Assembly: GCF_001625195.1 (NCBI RefSeq)
Contig: NW_024467500.1
Coordinates: 36,298 to 100,297 of the forward strand
From: Drechmeria coniospora
Lineage: Eukaryota > Ascomycota > Sordariomycetes > Hypocreales > Ophiocordycipitaceae
DNA length: 64,000 nucleotides
Direction: 5' to 3'
Below, one piece after another: positions 44,619-58,307 of the stretch (position 1 is the stretch's first letter; each line of letters opens with the position of its first letter). Both the position numbers and the translations under genes were made by a program. The notes below the pieces were generated by a model that saw only the letters and a program-made list of their open reading frames with translations, was not told the origin of the DNA and made no database searches.

Positions 44619-46323
44619 TATTATAGTATTGGGCTTAGCTTAAGATAGGAGAACGGAGGGAACTAAGGAACCTACTAGGAGGAATATATATAACTAGAAG
44701 CCTTAGTTACTAAGTAGTTTTCCCTCCTTTAAGTCTTTTAATAAATATTATTAAGAGTCCTAAAGTAATTACTTAATAACTTTATAATATTTAAAAGACT
44801 TTACTTATACTAGTTAGGAGGAAGGAAAAGCCTAACTATTATAAGTTAAAATAAATAAGGGGAAGCCTAAAGAAATTAACCTTTAGTAAGTTATAAAGGA
44901 CTTTATAGTAAAAGTCTATATAAAGTTTAGCTAAATATATACCTAAATAGAAATATACTCTATTTAAATCTTAGCTCTATAGAAAAATAAGTAGTAATAG
45001 GTATAGTAGGACCTAAAGTACTTATTGGCCTAGCTAATAAATACCTTAATAATTAACTTTTAATAGGAACGGACTAGGAATAAGTTAGGTATACTATAAG
45101 CCTATATTAAATATAAACTAATCCTAGTTAGGGACCTATATAATAATAATAAGAGTATCTTTATAGCCTAAAAGTTCTATATTAACTGTAAGCTTTAGGT
45201 AAATAGGGACTTTATTAAGTCCGCCTAGAACTAATAGATCTTTATTTAATAAAACCTCTTAACTAAAGTCTAGCAATAAGTTATAATATACTTTAAGGAA
45301 GGCTCCTATATTAGTTATAACCTATTTTAATTTCTAATATACCTTAAATCGGCTTATAGTAACTCCTACTATTAGTACCTAATAGTTATTAAACTAAAGG
45401 ATATTAGGTAAGGGATATTAGAGTTATTTTTAGTATTCCTTATATACTTTAAAGAGAAGCTTATACTAATAGGAGGAATATATTAGCCTAGTAAGGTAAA
45501 ACTTATAAAGCTCTATATTAGGCTAACTAAATGAATAAGGAACTATATCCTTTAGTAAGGGACTATAGTAAATAATTATAATAAAGCAATTAATATATAT
45601 AAATAAATTATATTTAAAATAGAATTATAATATATAGAGGATAAAATTAAGGACTAAAGCAGGCCTAACTAGGGGATAGTTAGAATAACTCCCTAACTTA
45701 ATAAGAATAGTAATACCTTAATATTAAGAGTTAATATAGCGGGCTTTAGGGCTATAGTTAGGCCTAAAGCAGCTATAATTAGGCTAATAATAAAAATAAA
45801 TTAAGGCTAAGGCAGGCCCTAATAGTAAGTAAAATAGGTTATATAGGAAGAGAGAAATAAGTATAAGGCAGCCGGTATATATATTTACTATAAGGAGGAA
45901 GGCTACTATATTTAATAATACCTATAATAAGCTATAATTCTATATACCCTAAGGATAAGTATTTAGGCTACTTAAGGAGAAAAATATATTTATAAAGAAC
46001 TAAAGACTAAGGAAAAGGAAGGAAATAAAGTACCTTTAAGCTAAGTCTTATATAAAGGTATAAAGAGTTTATAGGTAAATAGACTATAAGGAACTAAAGG
46101 AATTAAAAAACTAAGTTTAAAAAGATTATACTAAAAATAAATAAATTATTCTTTTTTATTACTATACTTATAAATTCTATAAAATTCCTTAATATTTAAA
46201 TTAATAGTAACTATAGCTACTATAGGGCTATTAGAAAAGGATAGCCTAATACTTTAACTTAAGCTTATTCCTTTTTTAATAAAACGGCTACTTTAAATAG
46301 CTATTATAATATTTTAGTAAAAT

Positions 46324-46494
46324 TGTTATAGTATCGGGCTTAGCCCAATATAGGAGAACAAAGGGAACTAAGGGACCTACTAGGAGGAATACATATAACT
46401 AAAAGCCCTAGTTATTAGGTAGTTTTCCCTCCTTTAAGTCTTTTAATAAATATTATTAAGAGTCCTAGAGCAGTTACTTAGTAACTCTATAATA
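46324..46494 (+). repeat. 5' LTR of the full-length Gypsy
   Basis: 171 bp; the self-priming site TTAAAAGACTT follows at 46496-46506. Confidence 0.92.
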
Positions 46495-46555
46495 TTTAAA
46501 AGACTTTACTTATACTAGTTAGGAGGAAGGAAAAGCCTAACTATTATAAGTTAAA

Positions 46556-47757
46556 ATAGATAAGGGGAAACCTAAAGAAATTAACCTTTAGTAAGTTATA
46601 GAGGACTTTATAGCAAAAGTCTATATAAAGTTTAGCTAAATATATACTTAAATAGAAATATACTCTGTTTAAATTTTAGCTCTATAGAAGAATAGGCAGT
46701 AATAGGTATAGCAGGACCTAGAGTACTTATCGGCCTAGCCAATAGATACCTTAACAACCGACCCCTAGTAGGAACGGACTAAGGACGAGTCGGGTATACT
46801 ACGGGCCTATATTAAACGTAAACCGATTCCGGTCGGGGACCTGTATAACGGTAATAAGAATACCTTTATAGCCTAGAAGTTCTATATAGACTGCAAGCTC
46901 CGGGTAGATAGGGACTTTATTAGGTCCGCCTAGGACTAATAGATCTTTGTTTAGCAAAACCTCTCGGCTAAAGTCTAGCAATAAGTTATAATGTACTTTA
47001 AGGAAGGCTCCTGCATTAGTTACGATCCGTTTTAATTTCTAACGTACCTTAAATCGGCTTATAGTAACCCCTACCGCTAGTAACTAGAGGTTATCGAACT
47101 GGAGGATATTAGGCAAAGGACGTTAGAGTTATTCCTAGCGTTCCTTATATACTTTAAAGAAAAGCTTATACTAGCAGGAGGGATATATTAGCCTAATAAG
47201 GTAAAACTTATAAAGCTCTATATTAAACTAACTAAGAGAATAAGGGACTATATCCTCTAGCGGGGGACTATAATAAATAACTATAATAAGGCGGTTAATG
47301 TATATAAACGAATTGTATCTAAAATAGAATTGCAACGTATAGAGGATAAAATTAAGAACTAGGGTAGGCCCGGCTAGGGGATAACTAAAGTAACCCCCCG
47401 ACCCAATAAGGACGGTAATACCCTAATGTTAGGGGTTAATACGGCGGGCTCTAGGGCTACGGCCGGGCCTAAAGCGGCTACGACTAGACCAATAACGAAA
47501 ACAAACTAAAGCTAAGGCGGGCCCTAATAGTAGGCGAAATAGGTTATACAGGAAAAGAGAAATAAGTATAGGGCGGCCAATATATATATCCGCTATAGGG
47601 AGGGAGGTTACTATATCCAATAATACCTATAATAAGCCGTAATCCTATATACCCTAGGGATAAGTATTTAGGCTGCTTAGGGAGAAGAATATATCCGTAA
47701 GGAATTAAAGACTAAAGAAGAAAAGGAAAATAAAGTACCTTTAAGCTAAGTCTTATA
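46556..47757 (+). pseudogene. gag remnant of the full-length Gypsy
   Basis: The start codon is ATA. Multiple stops. The first stop of the nested copy's gag is CAG here, so that stop is not ancestral. One codon is missing at the frameshift site (GGAAAAT in place of GGGAAAC). Confidence 0.7.
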
Positions 47758-50700
47758 TAGAGGTATAAAGGGTTTATAGGTAAGCGGACTATAAGGAACT
47801 AGGGGAATTTAGAAACTAAATTCAAAAAGATTATACTAAGGATAAATAAACTACCCTTTCTTATTACTATACTTATAAATTCTATAAGATTCCTTAATAT
47901 TTAAATTAATAGTAGCTATAACTGCTATAGGGCTATTAGCAAAAGGATAGCCTAACGCCTATAACTTAAGCTTATCCCTCTTCTAATAAAACGGCTACTT
48001 TAAATAGCTATTATAACTTCTCGGCAGAATATAGGCAATACCCTTGCCTACCCTATAATAACTAATATAGTCCGTACAATAATCGATATAAATAGCTAGG
48101 AGAGCCTAGTACTCCTATACATTATCTTAGGCTTAAGTCGAGACGCTATATTAGGTCTACTATAGATAGAATACTAATAGGTTACCCTAAATGCAATAAA
48201 TTAAACCCTTATAATCGGGGCGGTAGGTAACTAAATTATATAAGCAAACAATATCCGCCCTCCCGATAGGTCCTAGGAGGTATACCTTACGCTAGTATAA
48301 ACCTTTTTACAGAAATAATAGGGAGTACTAGTAGTAATAAGCTTATGAAAAATAGCAATAAAGCTATAAAAAATAGCACTATAAGTACCCGGAAGTATAA
48401 ATATAATAGCAATAGCCCTACCTACTCTCTCGGTAGCCCTTTAGGACTATATTAATCTCTTTAATAAGGAATAGGCCTTAGGCCTACTACTATACTAGGG
48501 TTCCTAGGACTACTATATCTAACTATAACAAAACGATAAGGGAGAAATACTATAGCTACCCTAAGGCCTACTATACAATTTACTATAAGACTAACTACTT
48601 AAAGTCCGCAAACAAATTATAGACCTACTGGATAAGGGATAAATATAGGTAAGTTCGTTAGTAGTAGTAGTACTAATACTACTTACTAAGAAAGAAAACA
48701 AAGGATAAAGGCTATATATAAACTACTGGGCCCTAAATAAGATTATATAATAGGATTACTACCTACTCCCGCTAGTTAAAGAAACACTATACTTACTCTT
48801 AGGGGTACGCTAGTTTACTAAACTAAACGTATAAGTAGTATTCTATAAGTTACGTATAGCGCTAGGAGATAAACCGCTTATAGTATTCTGTATACGATTT
48901 AGTCTATTCGAATAGTTAGTCTACCCCTTCGGTTTAGCTAAAGTACTAGCTTTATTCTAAAGATATATTAATAGGGTATTATAGGATAAATTAAGGGAGT
49001 AGGTTATAGCCTATTTAGATAATATTCTAATCTATACCTCTAGATCGAAGGCCGACTACCTTACTAAGGTTAGGGAAATCCTTAAGCAGCTTCGGGCAGC
49101 CAGTCTATACCTAAATCTCAATAAGTATATATTTGCAATAATAAAAGTTAAATACCTTAGGTTTATTATCCAAGCAGGCGTTAAGGTTAGGCCCAACCTA
49201 GCAAAAATCGCTACAATTTAAGAATAGTAACTACCTACTAAAGTAAGGGGAATTAAGAGCTTCCTAGGTTTTGCAAACTTCTACTATAAATTTATTCCTA
49301 ATTTCGCAAGCCTTACGGAACTACTTACAGCCCTTATAGGGAGGGGTATACTATTTTGCTAGGGACCTAAAGAAAACGTAGCCTTCTAATCCCTTAAGCA
49401 GGCCTTTTCGTTATACCCAATCCTAGTATAATAGGACCTAGATAGGAAGACTCTCGTTAAGACCAATTACTTAGGTAAGGTACTAGGCGGATACCTTTTG
49501 TAAATTAATAGTAAGGGGGTCCTATAACTAATAGCCTACTACTTAACCAAACTTATACTAGTAGAAAGGAATTATACAATCTACAATAAGGAACTCCTAG
49601 TAGTTATTAGCTACCTTAAGGTATAGTCGGTAGACCTATAAGGCGTTACGGAACTATTTACTATTCTAACGGACTATAAGAACCTTAAATACTTTACTAA
49701 ACTATAGGAAATATTAAAACAATAGGTACAATAGGCAGAAGTCCTTATAAATTTTAATTACTTACTATAGTATAGACTAGGCTTATAAGTATAACGGCCA
49801 GATACGCTCTTGCATTAGGAATAGGACAAGAAGAACATACTACGCCTAGGATAAATACTTTAGCCAGTATTAATCTCTATACTACAGGAGGCGCCTAAAG
49901 GCCAACCCGTACAAGAAGGTCCTAACGCCTAGGATACCTAGGATATAGTAATTATAAATACAGGAATAAATTAGGTAAATATAAGGATAAACTAAGCCTA
50001 GGCCGGCTATAAAGTACTAAGCGCCTAAAATACAATAGCTATAAATATAAGGGCGGACTAGGCCCGTCTAGAGACAGAAGGGGGATAAGGAGCTATTAAT
50101 ATATCCTAACTGCTCCTAGTAGGATAGGGATAAATAGGGAAGGAAATACTATTTCTATAGGATATACTAACCGGCCAACTACTCTTCCCAAAACCCTACC
50201 TATAGGAATTATAGGACTAAGCGTTACAAAACAATATAATATACAAAGCCCAATAATAAGTAGTTATAATAAGCATACGGAAATTCCCGGTAGAAGCAAA
50301 GACAAAAGAATAAACGGCTAATTATACTATTAATACCTATAGCGTAACATACTATAGGGAACGCCTATAGTTACTAGCCTAGGAACTACTAATAACGTAA
50401 ATAATACAATAGGTATATAAATTACCTATATCGGGCTACTTAAGTCGAAACGGAATATTCTAAGTACTTTAGCAGGACTTCTACTAAAATAGTATATTGC
50501 AGGACGTAGTACGGTATATTTAGAATTACTACTACTACTAAAGCTGCAAGAGCTATCTATAGAGATAGGGACTCCTATAACTAATCCCCCTACTAGACCG
50601 TTATTAGAAGTAGATATTAATTAACTTTATAACCGACCTACTAATATAGAACGATAAGGACCCCCAATTCTTAATAGTTATTATAAACCGCCTCTCTAAG

Positions 50701-51819
50701 TTTATTTAACTAAAGGCAATAACTATAATAAGTACAAAGGCTTATACGGAACGGTTTAAGACCTATTAGTAGTAATTTAGGGGTTTTCCTACTTAGATTA
50801 TAACGGATTAGGGATTAAACTAACTTAGTAAGTTCTAAATATCCCTATATACCCTTATTGGTATAGAATAACTCTTATTAACTTTATACTACCCCTAAAC
50901 GGATAGGGGTATCGAAAGGGTAAATTAGGAAATTTAAGCTACCCTATGGATCCTAATCTCGTTTAAGCAATTCGACTAACCGGCCTACCTAACCGCCTAC
51001 TAGCTTACCCTAAATAATAGGGAGTCTTTAGTTATAGGAGTTAGCCCAAACAAACTACTATTAGGCTATAAAATCAATACAATACCTAGGGTAAAGGACA
51101 ACTAAGTAAGTATAACAATACTAAAAAGGAGGGCAGTTACTTTCCTATAATACCTAAGGGAAGGAACAAAAATTATATAAGTAGCTATTACCTTTATATA
51201 ATAATATTTACATAAGTTAGCAGTAGCTATAGGTCGCCTAGTAGAAAAGTTCTAGGTAGGTAATAAGGTCTAGCTTAGCCTTAGATATATTAAAACCAAC
51301 AGGCTATATAGGAAGCTAGACTAAGTAGCTTCTAAGTTTATAGTACTAATAGTACTAATACTACTTACAGTAATATTAAATATTCCTTAGGGCTTACACC
51401 TAACCTTCTATATAGACCTTATCAAAAGGGCAGTAAATAACCCCTTACCCAGTTAGGTAGTATAGGATTTAAAGCTAGGCCTACTATTAGTCTAAGATAA
51501 GAACGGTACCTTATAAAAGGAATACTAAGTTAAACGCATCCTTACAATAAGGGGGGCCTAAGGCCAAAGGGGATAATATAATACCCTTATAAAATAGCTA
51601 GGTTATAAATAACTAACCTAGGAACTAATAGAGGCTCTAGTACAAACGGAAGCCCTAAAGGAATTTATACAGTAATAGGGGGATCCCTATACAAACGGTA
51701 GAGCGCAAGTAAGCTATAAAATAAAATATAAAATTTTAACTATACTAAAAGGAAAAACTAACCCTAGAGCGCCCCCAACAAGGGCCTAACCTAATACTAC
51801 TACTATAGATATACGCTAG
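47730..51819 (+). pseudogene. pol remnant of the full-length Gypsy
   Basis: -1 frame relative to gag. The RT catalytic region at about 49012 reads Y-L-D-N (second Asp lost by G-to-A). Integrase and chromodomain regions lie up to the stop at 51817-51819. Many RIP-type stops. Confidence 0.72.
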
Positions 51820-51824
51820 CCGTA

Positions 51825-52931
51825 CTACTTAAACTTATTGGTCTCTATATCCTTTTTACTCTTATCCTCCTTAGTATCCTCCTTAGGGAGGGTCTCGAAA
51901 CTATCCATTATAGTACTTAGGCAGGGGTAGAACGTAACCAAGGGGGACGGGGGCGGGGGTATAAAACGGAGGCGCTAGGTAACTTAGGCAATATAAGGGG
52001 CGGAAGCAATAGGGTAGAGCAATAGAGATACACTATCTATACAAGATAAGCGCAACCTACTACTATTACAGGTAATACAAGGAGTAAAAGGGGCGGAATA
52101 GTATACTAAAGGGGAACCGTCTGCATAAGACTTACGCAACTTACAGATATTACAGTATATTTCGGCTAAAGTAGCTACTAACTTAATACTAACGCCCTCC
52201 TACGCCTACTAACGGCGGGTAAGTCTATATATATTACTCTAGATACCCGTTAGGGCCCGAGCTACGCCCTAGGTAAATACACCAAGCTGTATACTCAATA
52301 TAGTACCGGTACGGCCACCCGCTTAAGTCGGGGTTAAGGCGTTAGCGATAAGGATAAGGGTATAGTTTAGGTCGTTATCGTTATCGGTAGCAGTAGGGGG
52401 AAAGGTAACACCCAGTACAAGGGCAAGGGTATAGGTAGGGCGTACAGGGGTAGGCTCCATCTCGGCTAGAGCTAGGGTATAGGCCTAAACCTAGCCTAGG
52501 GCTAGAAATTCAAGCAAAAGGACAGCGCAAGCGCCCGGTACGGTTCCGACCTTAGGGCAGGCCTCGACCAGGATATAGATATTGCGCTAAGCGTAAGCAC
52601 AAAGGTCGCGCAAGGCGCAATACAGCTAAGGGCGTACAGCAAATAAATACAGTACCTAAACGCATTTAGCGTATATATACGTATACGCACAGCAACTAGC
52701 ACTACGGCCCGGCACGTAGTTATTGCGGCCGCTAGTAATAAGGCGGTTAACGCAAGGGAGGTATATTTTGCGTACCTCCTCCGGAGGTATAAACTCCTTA
52801 TCGAAGGAATCGCCCTCTACTAAGTATTCGCCTAGGGCGCAGTAACGGTCCGACTTATTAGTATAATAGCTATAATACAGGCCCAAACCGCATCCGGGGG
52901 GGGGGGGAGGAGTACCTATAGCAGTAGATAT
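51825..52931 (-). pseudogene. Antisense Cys-cluster gene, full-length Gypsy copy
   Basis: 1107 bp, the same length as the other two. The start codon is ATA. Some of the six Cys codons have become Tyr. The longest open parts are 52997-52656 and 52702-52502. The stop lies 5 bp from the pol stop. Confidence 0.7.
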
Positions 52932-53547
52932 AATAGCAATAGCGGTAGTAATAAAAAGGTAAATAAGTCCTCTATAAGGGAGGAGCAACAACAGCAAGAG
53001 GGGGATTAATAGTTCCTATTATTACTAGCTTATTAACTAACGGCCCGAAGGATATATAGAACGGACCCAATAAGGAAGCAGCAACCTACCTAACGGGGGA
53101 GGAACGTTAGCAATAAAGGAGTAAGCGCAACAGGAAGCAGTAAAGGAGTTAACAATAATTATACGGTAAGAAGCTAGAAAACAAGTAAGTACAATAGTTA
53201 AAGGAAGAGGAATAATAAAGTACAACAGGAAGGGAACAAAAAGAGTAATATAGAGGGAGTAGCAAAAGGGAAAAGCAAAGTAACGCTAGGCGCCTTAGGC
53301 ACCCGATAAGTACCCGGAGAATACCTAAGGAGGGGACAGAGCAGGATAGAATTAGTCGCCCCAGGTAACTAGTAAACTCCAAACAGGGGACAATACAGGG
53401 AGGAGACAGTATACGCTAAGTACCTAACGAATACCCAGAAAAAATTTTTTTCGGAGGAGCTACAGATTAGGAAAACCAGCCTTAGGAAGGACGGGTTAGC
53501 TATAGCTACAGCTAGACCTCACTTTAAACAAGTAGAGCGAGACAGTA

Positions 53548-53718
53548 TATTATAGTATTAGGCTTAGCCCAATACAGGAGAACAAAGGGAACCAAGGGAC
53601 CCACTAGGAGGAACGCATACAACTAGAAGCCCTAGTTATTAAGTAGTTTTCCCTCCTTTAAGTCTTTTAATAAACATCATTAAGAGTCCTAGAGCAGTTA
53701 CCTAGCGACTCCATAACA
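53548..53718 (+). repeat. 3' LTR of the full-length Gypsy
   Basis: 171 bp with ends TATTA and TAACA, followed by AAAAT. Confidence 0.92.
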
Positions 53719-55363
53719 AAAATATAGGTAATACCCTTACCTACCCTATAATAACTAATATAGTCCGTATAATAATTAATATAAATAGCTAGAAGAGCTT
53801 AGTACTCCTATATATTATCCTAGGCCTAAGTCGAAATACTATACTAAGTCTACTATAAATAGAATACTAATAGGTTACCTTAAATATAATAAATTAAACC
53901 CTTATAATTAGGGCAGTAGGTAACTAAATTATATAAGTAAATAATATTTACCCTTTTAATAAGTCCTAGGAAGTATACCTTATATTAGTATAAACCTTTT
54001 TATAAAAGCAATAAGAAGTACTAATAGTAATAAGCTTATAAGAAATAGTAATAAAACTATAAAAAATAGTACTATAAGTACCTAAAAGTATAAATATAAT
54101 AGTAATAGCCCTACCTACTTTTTCGGTAGCCCTCTAGAACTATACTAATCTCTTTAATAAGGAATAGGCCTTAGGCCTACTATTATACTAAGGCTCTTAG
54201 GACTACTATATCTAACTATAATAAAACAATAAGGAAGAAATACTATAGTTACCCTAAGGCCTACTATATAATATACTATAAGACTAACTACTTAAAGTCT
54301 ATAAATAGATTATAGACCTATTAGATAAGGAATAAATATAAGTAAGCTTATTAATAGTAATAGTACTAATACTACTTATTAAGAAAGAAAATAAAGAATA
54401 AAGGCTATATATAAACTACTAGGCCCTAAATAAAATTATATAATAGAATTACTACTTATTCTTACTAATTAAAGAAATACTTTACTTATTCTTAGTAGTA
54501 TATTAGTTTACTAAACTAAATATATAAATAGTATTCTATAAGTTATATATAGTACTAAGAGATAAACTACTTATAACATTCTATATATAATTTAGCCTAT
54601 TTAAATAGTTAGTTTATCCTTTTGGTTTAGCTAAAGTATTAGTCTTATTCTAAAGATATATTAATAGGGTATTATAGAATAAATTAAGGGAGTAAGTTAT
54701 AGCCTATCTAAATAATATTCTAGTTTATACCTTTAGATTAAAGGCTAACTACTTTACTAAGGTTAAGGAAATCCTTAAGTAGTTTTAGGTAGCCGGCCTA
54801 TACCTAGATCTTAATAAGTATATATTTATAATAATAAAAGTTAAATACCTTAGGTTTATTATTTAAGTAGGCATTAAGGTTAGGCCTAACTTAGTAAAAA
54901 TTACTATAATTTAAGAATAATAACTACCTATTAAGGTAAAGAGGATCTAAAGCTTTTTAGGTTTTATAAACTTTTACTATAAATTTATTTTTAATTTTAT
55001 AAGCCTTATAGAACTACTTAAAGCCTTTATAGGGAGGGGTATATTATTTTGCTAAGGACCTAAAGAAAATATAGCCTTTTAATCCCTTAAGTATACCTTT
55101 TTATTATACTTAATCCTAATATAATAGGATTTAGATAGGAAAACCCTTATTAAGACTAATTACTTAAGTAAGGTACTAAACGGATACCTTTTATAAATTA
55201 ATAGTAAGGGGGTCCTATAACTAATAGCCTACTACTTAGCTAAACTTATACTAGTAGGAAGGAATTATATAATCTATAATAAGGAACTCCTAGTAGTTAT
55301 TAGCTATCTTAAAGTATAGTTAGTAAACCTATAAAGCGTTATAGAACTATTTACTATTCTAAC

Positions 55364-55564
55364 TATTATAATATTAGGCTTTGCCTAATAGAGCTATGTC
55401 CTAGGATAGAGTTACGTACTACTATATGTAACTTGTATCCTATAACTAAGCAGGCATTAGAGTATAAGTACTTTAATGCCTAGTACCTTAAGTTAGTATT
55501 CCGTAGATTTCTTAATAACTATTTCCGACTACTAAATACTAATAGTACTAGTAACTCTATAATA
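55364..55564. repeat. Short TG...CA element, complete copy
   Basis: 201 bp with ends TATTATA and TATAATA. The flanks CTAAC and TTTAA do not match, so it marks a junction between two different Gypsy remnants and probably a deletion or recombination. Confidence 0.65.
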
Positions 55565-57372
55565 TTTAAAGAATCTCCCTTCGTTACGGTAAGCAATAGG
55601 CTGCAGACTATTAAACAATAGATTAATAGGATAACAATACACTATTTAGTAAATAAAATACTACCGCTAGTTAACTACTACCCGACTGGTTTATAGAAAT
55701 CTAGTAGTTATACTAGCAAATTGCTACGGTAATACAATACTAAGCGTCCTAAGAGGCGTAGCCCGGTACTATACCGGGATCGGTATGGACCCCCTTAACT
55801 ATTAATAGCCTAGCGATACTTCCCTAAGTCTAACGTAAACCAATACTAATAGGGGTACTATATAATAGAGATAAGACTACGTTTATAGCCTAGAAGATAC
55901 TTATAGCCTATAAGCTAGTTACTAACTGTAAGTTTATTGGTACTAATAAGGACTAGTAGATATTCGTCTAGTAGTACTTAGCGCCTAAGATTTAGTCCTA
56001 TGTTATAGCCTTCTTCGAAGCAGGGCCATTATACTAGTATAACCCGTTATAATTCTTAGCTTACCTTAAATCCGTTTTTGCCGACCCTTATTGGATAGAA
56101 ATAGTATAAACTAAGCTCGAATAACTAGAGTAAGTAAGCAATAAGGTATTTACCTTATTCTATATATACTTCGAATAAAAGTTAGTATTAGTTAGGGGAA
56201 TAAATTAGCCTAACGAAATTAAACTCATTAAGCTATATTACGTACTTAATAAGACTATACAGGATAGTAGTATTAGGTACAATATCCTATAAGATAGTTA
56301 TAAGGTAGCTATTAATATTTACTATAGTATTACGGTAGATATTAAATCGTACTACTTAAAGGAGAAATACTAAAATTACTATAGCTACATAATAGCCCTA
56401 ACAAAACCTATAATAAATAAGGACAGTAATATATAGATAATAGGTATTAATACAATAACTATAGGGCGCTATTACCTAGTAACCTAAGGAATAAGGACTA
56501 GTTTAGGGTAGTCTTTAAGCTAGTATATAACTTAGGTCTCCTACAGTATAATTAATATATATAAGAAGGAGGGTACTTATTTATACTATAGATTTAAGTA
56601 GTACTTTATTAAGGACTATAAATTACAGCCTATAGTATAACTAATATAAAATCTATCTATTTATTAAGTAGATATAGAGAGGGAGAATATATAGGAGGAA
56701 TCCTTAGATTAGTTTTTAGAAAATAAAGTACCCTTAAATTAAGTCTTATATAGGAGTAAGATAGTATAGATAAGGACTAAATAGGAGGACTAAGCGTTAA
56801 AGGGAGTAATTTTAGGATATTAAGGTATAGTAAGATAGGCTACTATTCCTTATCCTAATATTTATAAATTCTACCTAATTCTTAGATATTTAAATCGATT
56901 ATAGTTATAATTATTATAGTATAATTAGTAAACGTATAGCTTAAAGTCTACGCCTTAAGCTTATTCTACTACCGGTATGGTATTAGTTAAAGATAGCTAT
57001 AGTAGTAATATACCGCTAGGGTAGCCTAATAGAGGTATATCTATATATCTTATATATAGTATAAGTTGTACTTAATATAAATAGCTAGAAGTCTTTAGTA
57101 GTACTATATATAGTACTAGGCCTTAGCCGAAATATAATACTAGGCCTACTATAAATAGAATACTATAGTATTAACCTATATATAGCCGAATGCTGCCTTA
57201 TAATTAAAGCAATAGGGGGCTAGGTAGTATAAGCAGTAGATATATAGTTATAGTATAGTAGCTATAACCTTAAGATTATAACTATTTTGTCTATTATGGC
57301 CGAACTAAAGAGCTAAGTAATAGTTACTAGCTTAATAAAGATCTTAGTAGTACTTTACTAAATAGTACTAAG
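55565..57372 (+). pseudogene. Diverged Ty3/Gypsy gag-protease remnant
   Basis: With RIP-type stops ignored, 55830-56480 reads like the gag of the main family (GVLYNRDKTTFIA, FLAYLKSVFADPYW, IRYNILQDSYKVAI) but is clearly different in sequence. A knuckle-like stretch with Tyr for Cys lies near 56580. It is cut at 57373 by the Copia insertion. It may belong to the same family as the remnant at 18791-21560. Confidence 0.55.
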
Positions 57373-58307
57373 TCTTAAAATGAAAAGGGGAAATACCTCT
57401 TGGAATAAAGGGGTAAAATAGGAAGGGTGCGCAGTAGAAGTTCAGTTGCACGGACTATCCAAAATGGATATCAATCGATGCTGTTAGTAACAGCAGGAAG
57501 TGCACCAGTTAGTAACTGGGCAGGGAATACAGATTTGAACAAGTCAAATAGTAGTGCCAAGGGACAATTCAGAAAAGAAAGACTGTTGTGTTTCTTGTGC
57601 TTGCTTGCGCGCGTGCGTGTGTTCAGCGTACGTCTTGTGTGTGTATTGTACCTAACTATCTAAGAGTGTAGGAAAGGGAGGACCATTTTATACCTAAGAG
57701 GTAGTACCTCAATCAGTGCAATGTGCACGTGTTGGAATTCTGTCTGATTCCATACAATGCATCTCCGAACAATCTGCTTGCATTCAATGCAGCTCCAAAT
57801 ACTCTAGTTGAGTCATACTGCAAGTTGGTTGCAACTAGTAGGGTTGATCAGTATTAGGGTTCGGTCGCGACAGTATAGCAGCAGTGCTGCAGTAGTCGAG
57901 TGGGCCAGTAGTAGTACTGCTGGCAAGCAACTGCTAGTTGCAGTTGGGTGGGTCCTTCCGCGCAACAGTAGTACTGTTGGCGGGCAACTACTAGTAGTAG
58001 TTGGGAGCGCGTCAATTGACGGCCCGATCAATGATCTTGCTTGGTTGACCAAGTACCACTTTGCACGTGACGTGCGATAGTAGTAAATTGGCTGGGCAGT
58101 AGTACTGCTATTAATTGTACCAAGTCGGAGCGAGGAGAATTTGCATAGCAAGTGCAATTCGTTAACTCGATATACTACCTGTACGTGCAGTACAGTGGTA
58201 GTATATGGGCAAACAGTAGTACTGCTGCCCGGTGTTGCAAATGGCAACACATAGGATAGTATCCTATTTGGGTAGTCTTACTAGTATAAATACCAGTAAT
58301 TTTAACA
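57373..58307 (-). repeat. 3' LTR of Copia C
   Basis: 935 bp, TCTTAAAAT...ATTTTAACA on the + strand. The purine tract (AGAGGGGG on the minus strand) adjoins at 58308-58315. Confidence 0.92.

Larger units (their letters stand above)
46324..53718 (+). mobile_element. Chromodomain Ty3/Gypsy element, full-length copy
   Basis: LTRs 46324-46494 and 53548-53718 (171 bp each), with duplication AAAAT (46319-46323 and 53719-53723). 7395 bp. It has the same order as 3739-18565 and an antisense gene near the 3' end. Mutation level is intermediate between the nested and the outer copy. Confidence 0.94.
44619..55363 (+). mobile_element. Gypsy copy split by a full-length copy and truncated in RNase H
   Basis: Parts 44619-46323 and 53724-55363. 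LTR 44619-44789, primer site 44791-44801, gag, protease and RT follow. The break at 46323/53724 is the insertion of the next element. It ends at about 55363 in the RNase H region, where a short TG...CA element begins. No integrase, antisense gene or 3' LTR remains. Strongly RIP-mutated; the slippery heptamer reads AGGAAAT. Confidence 0.8.
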
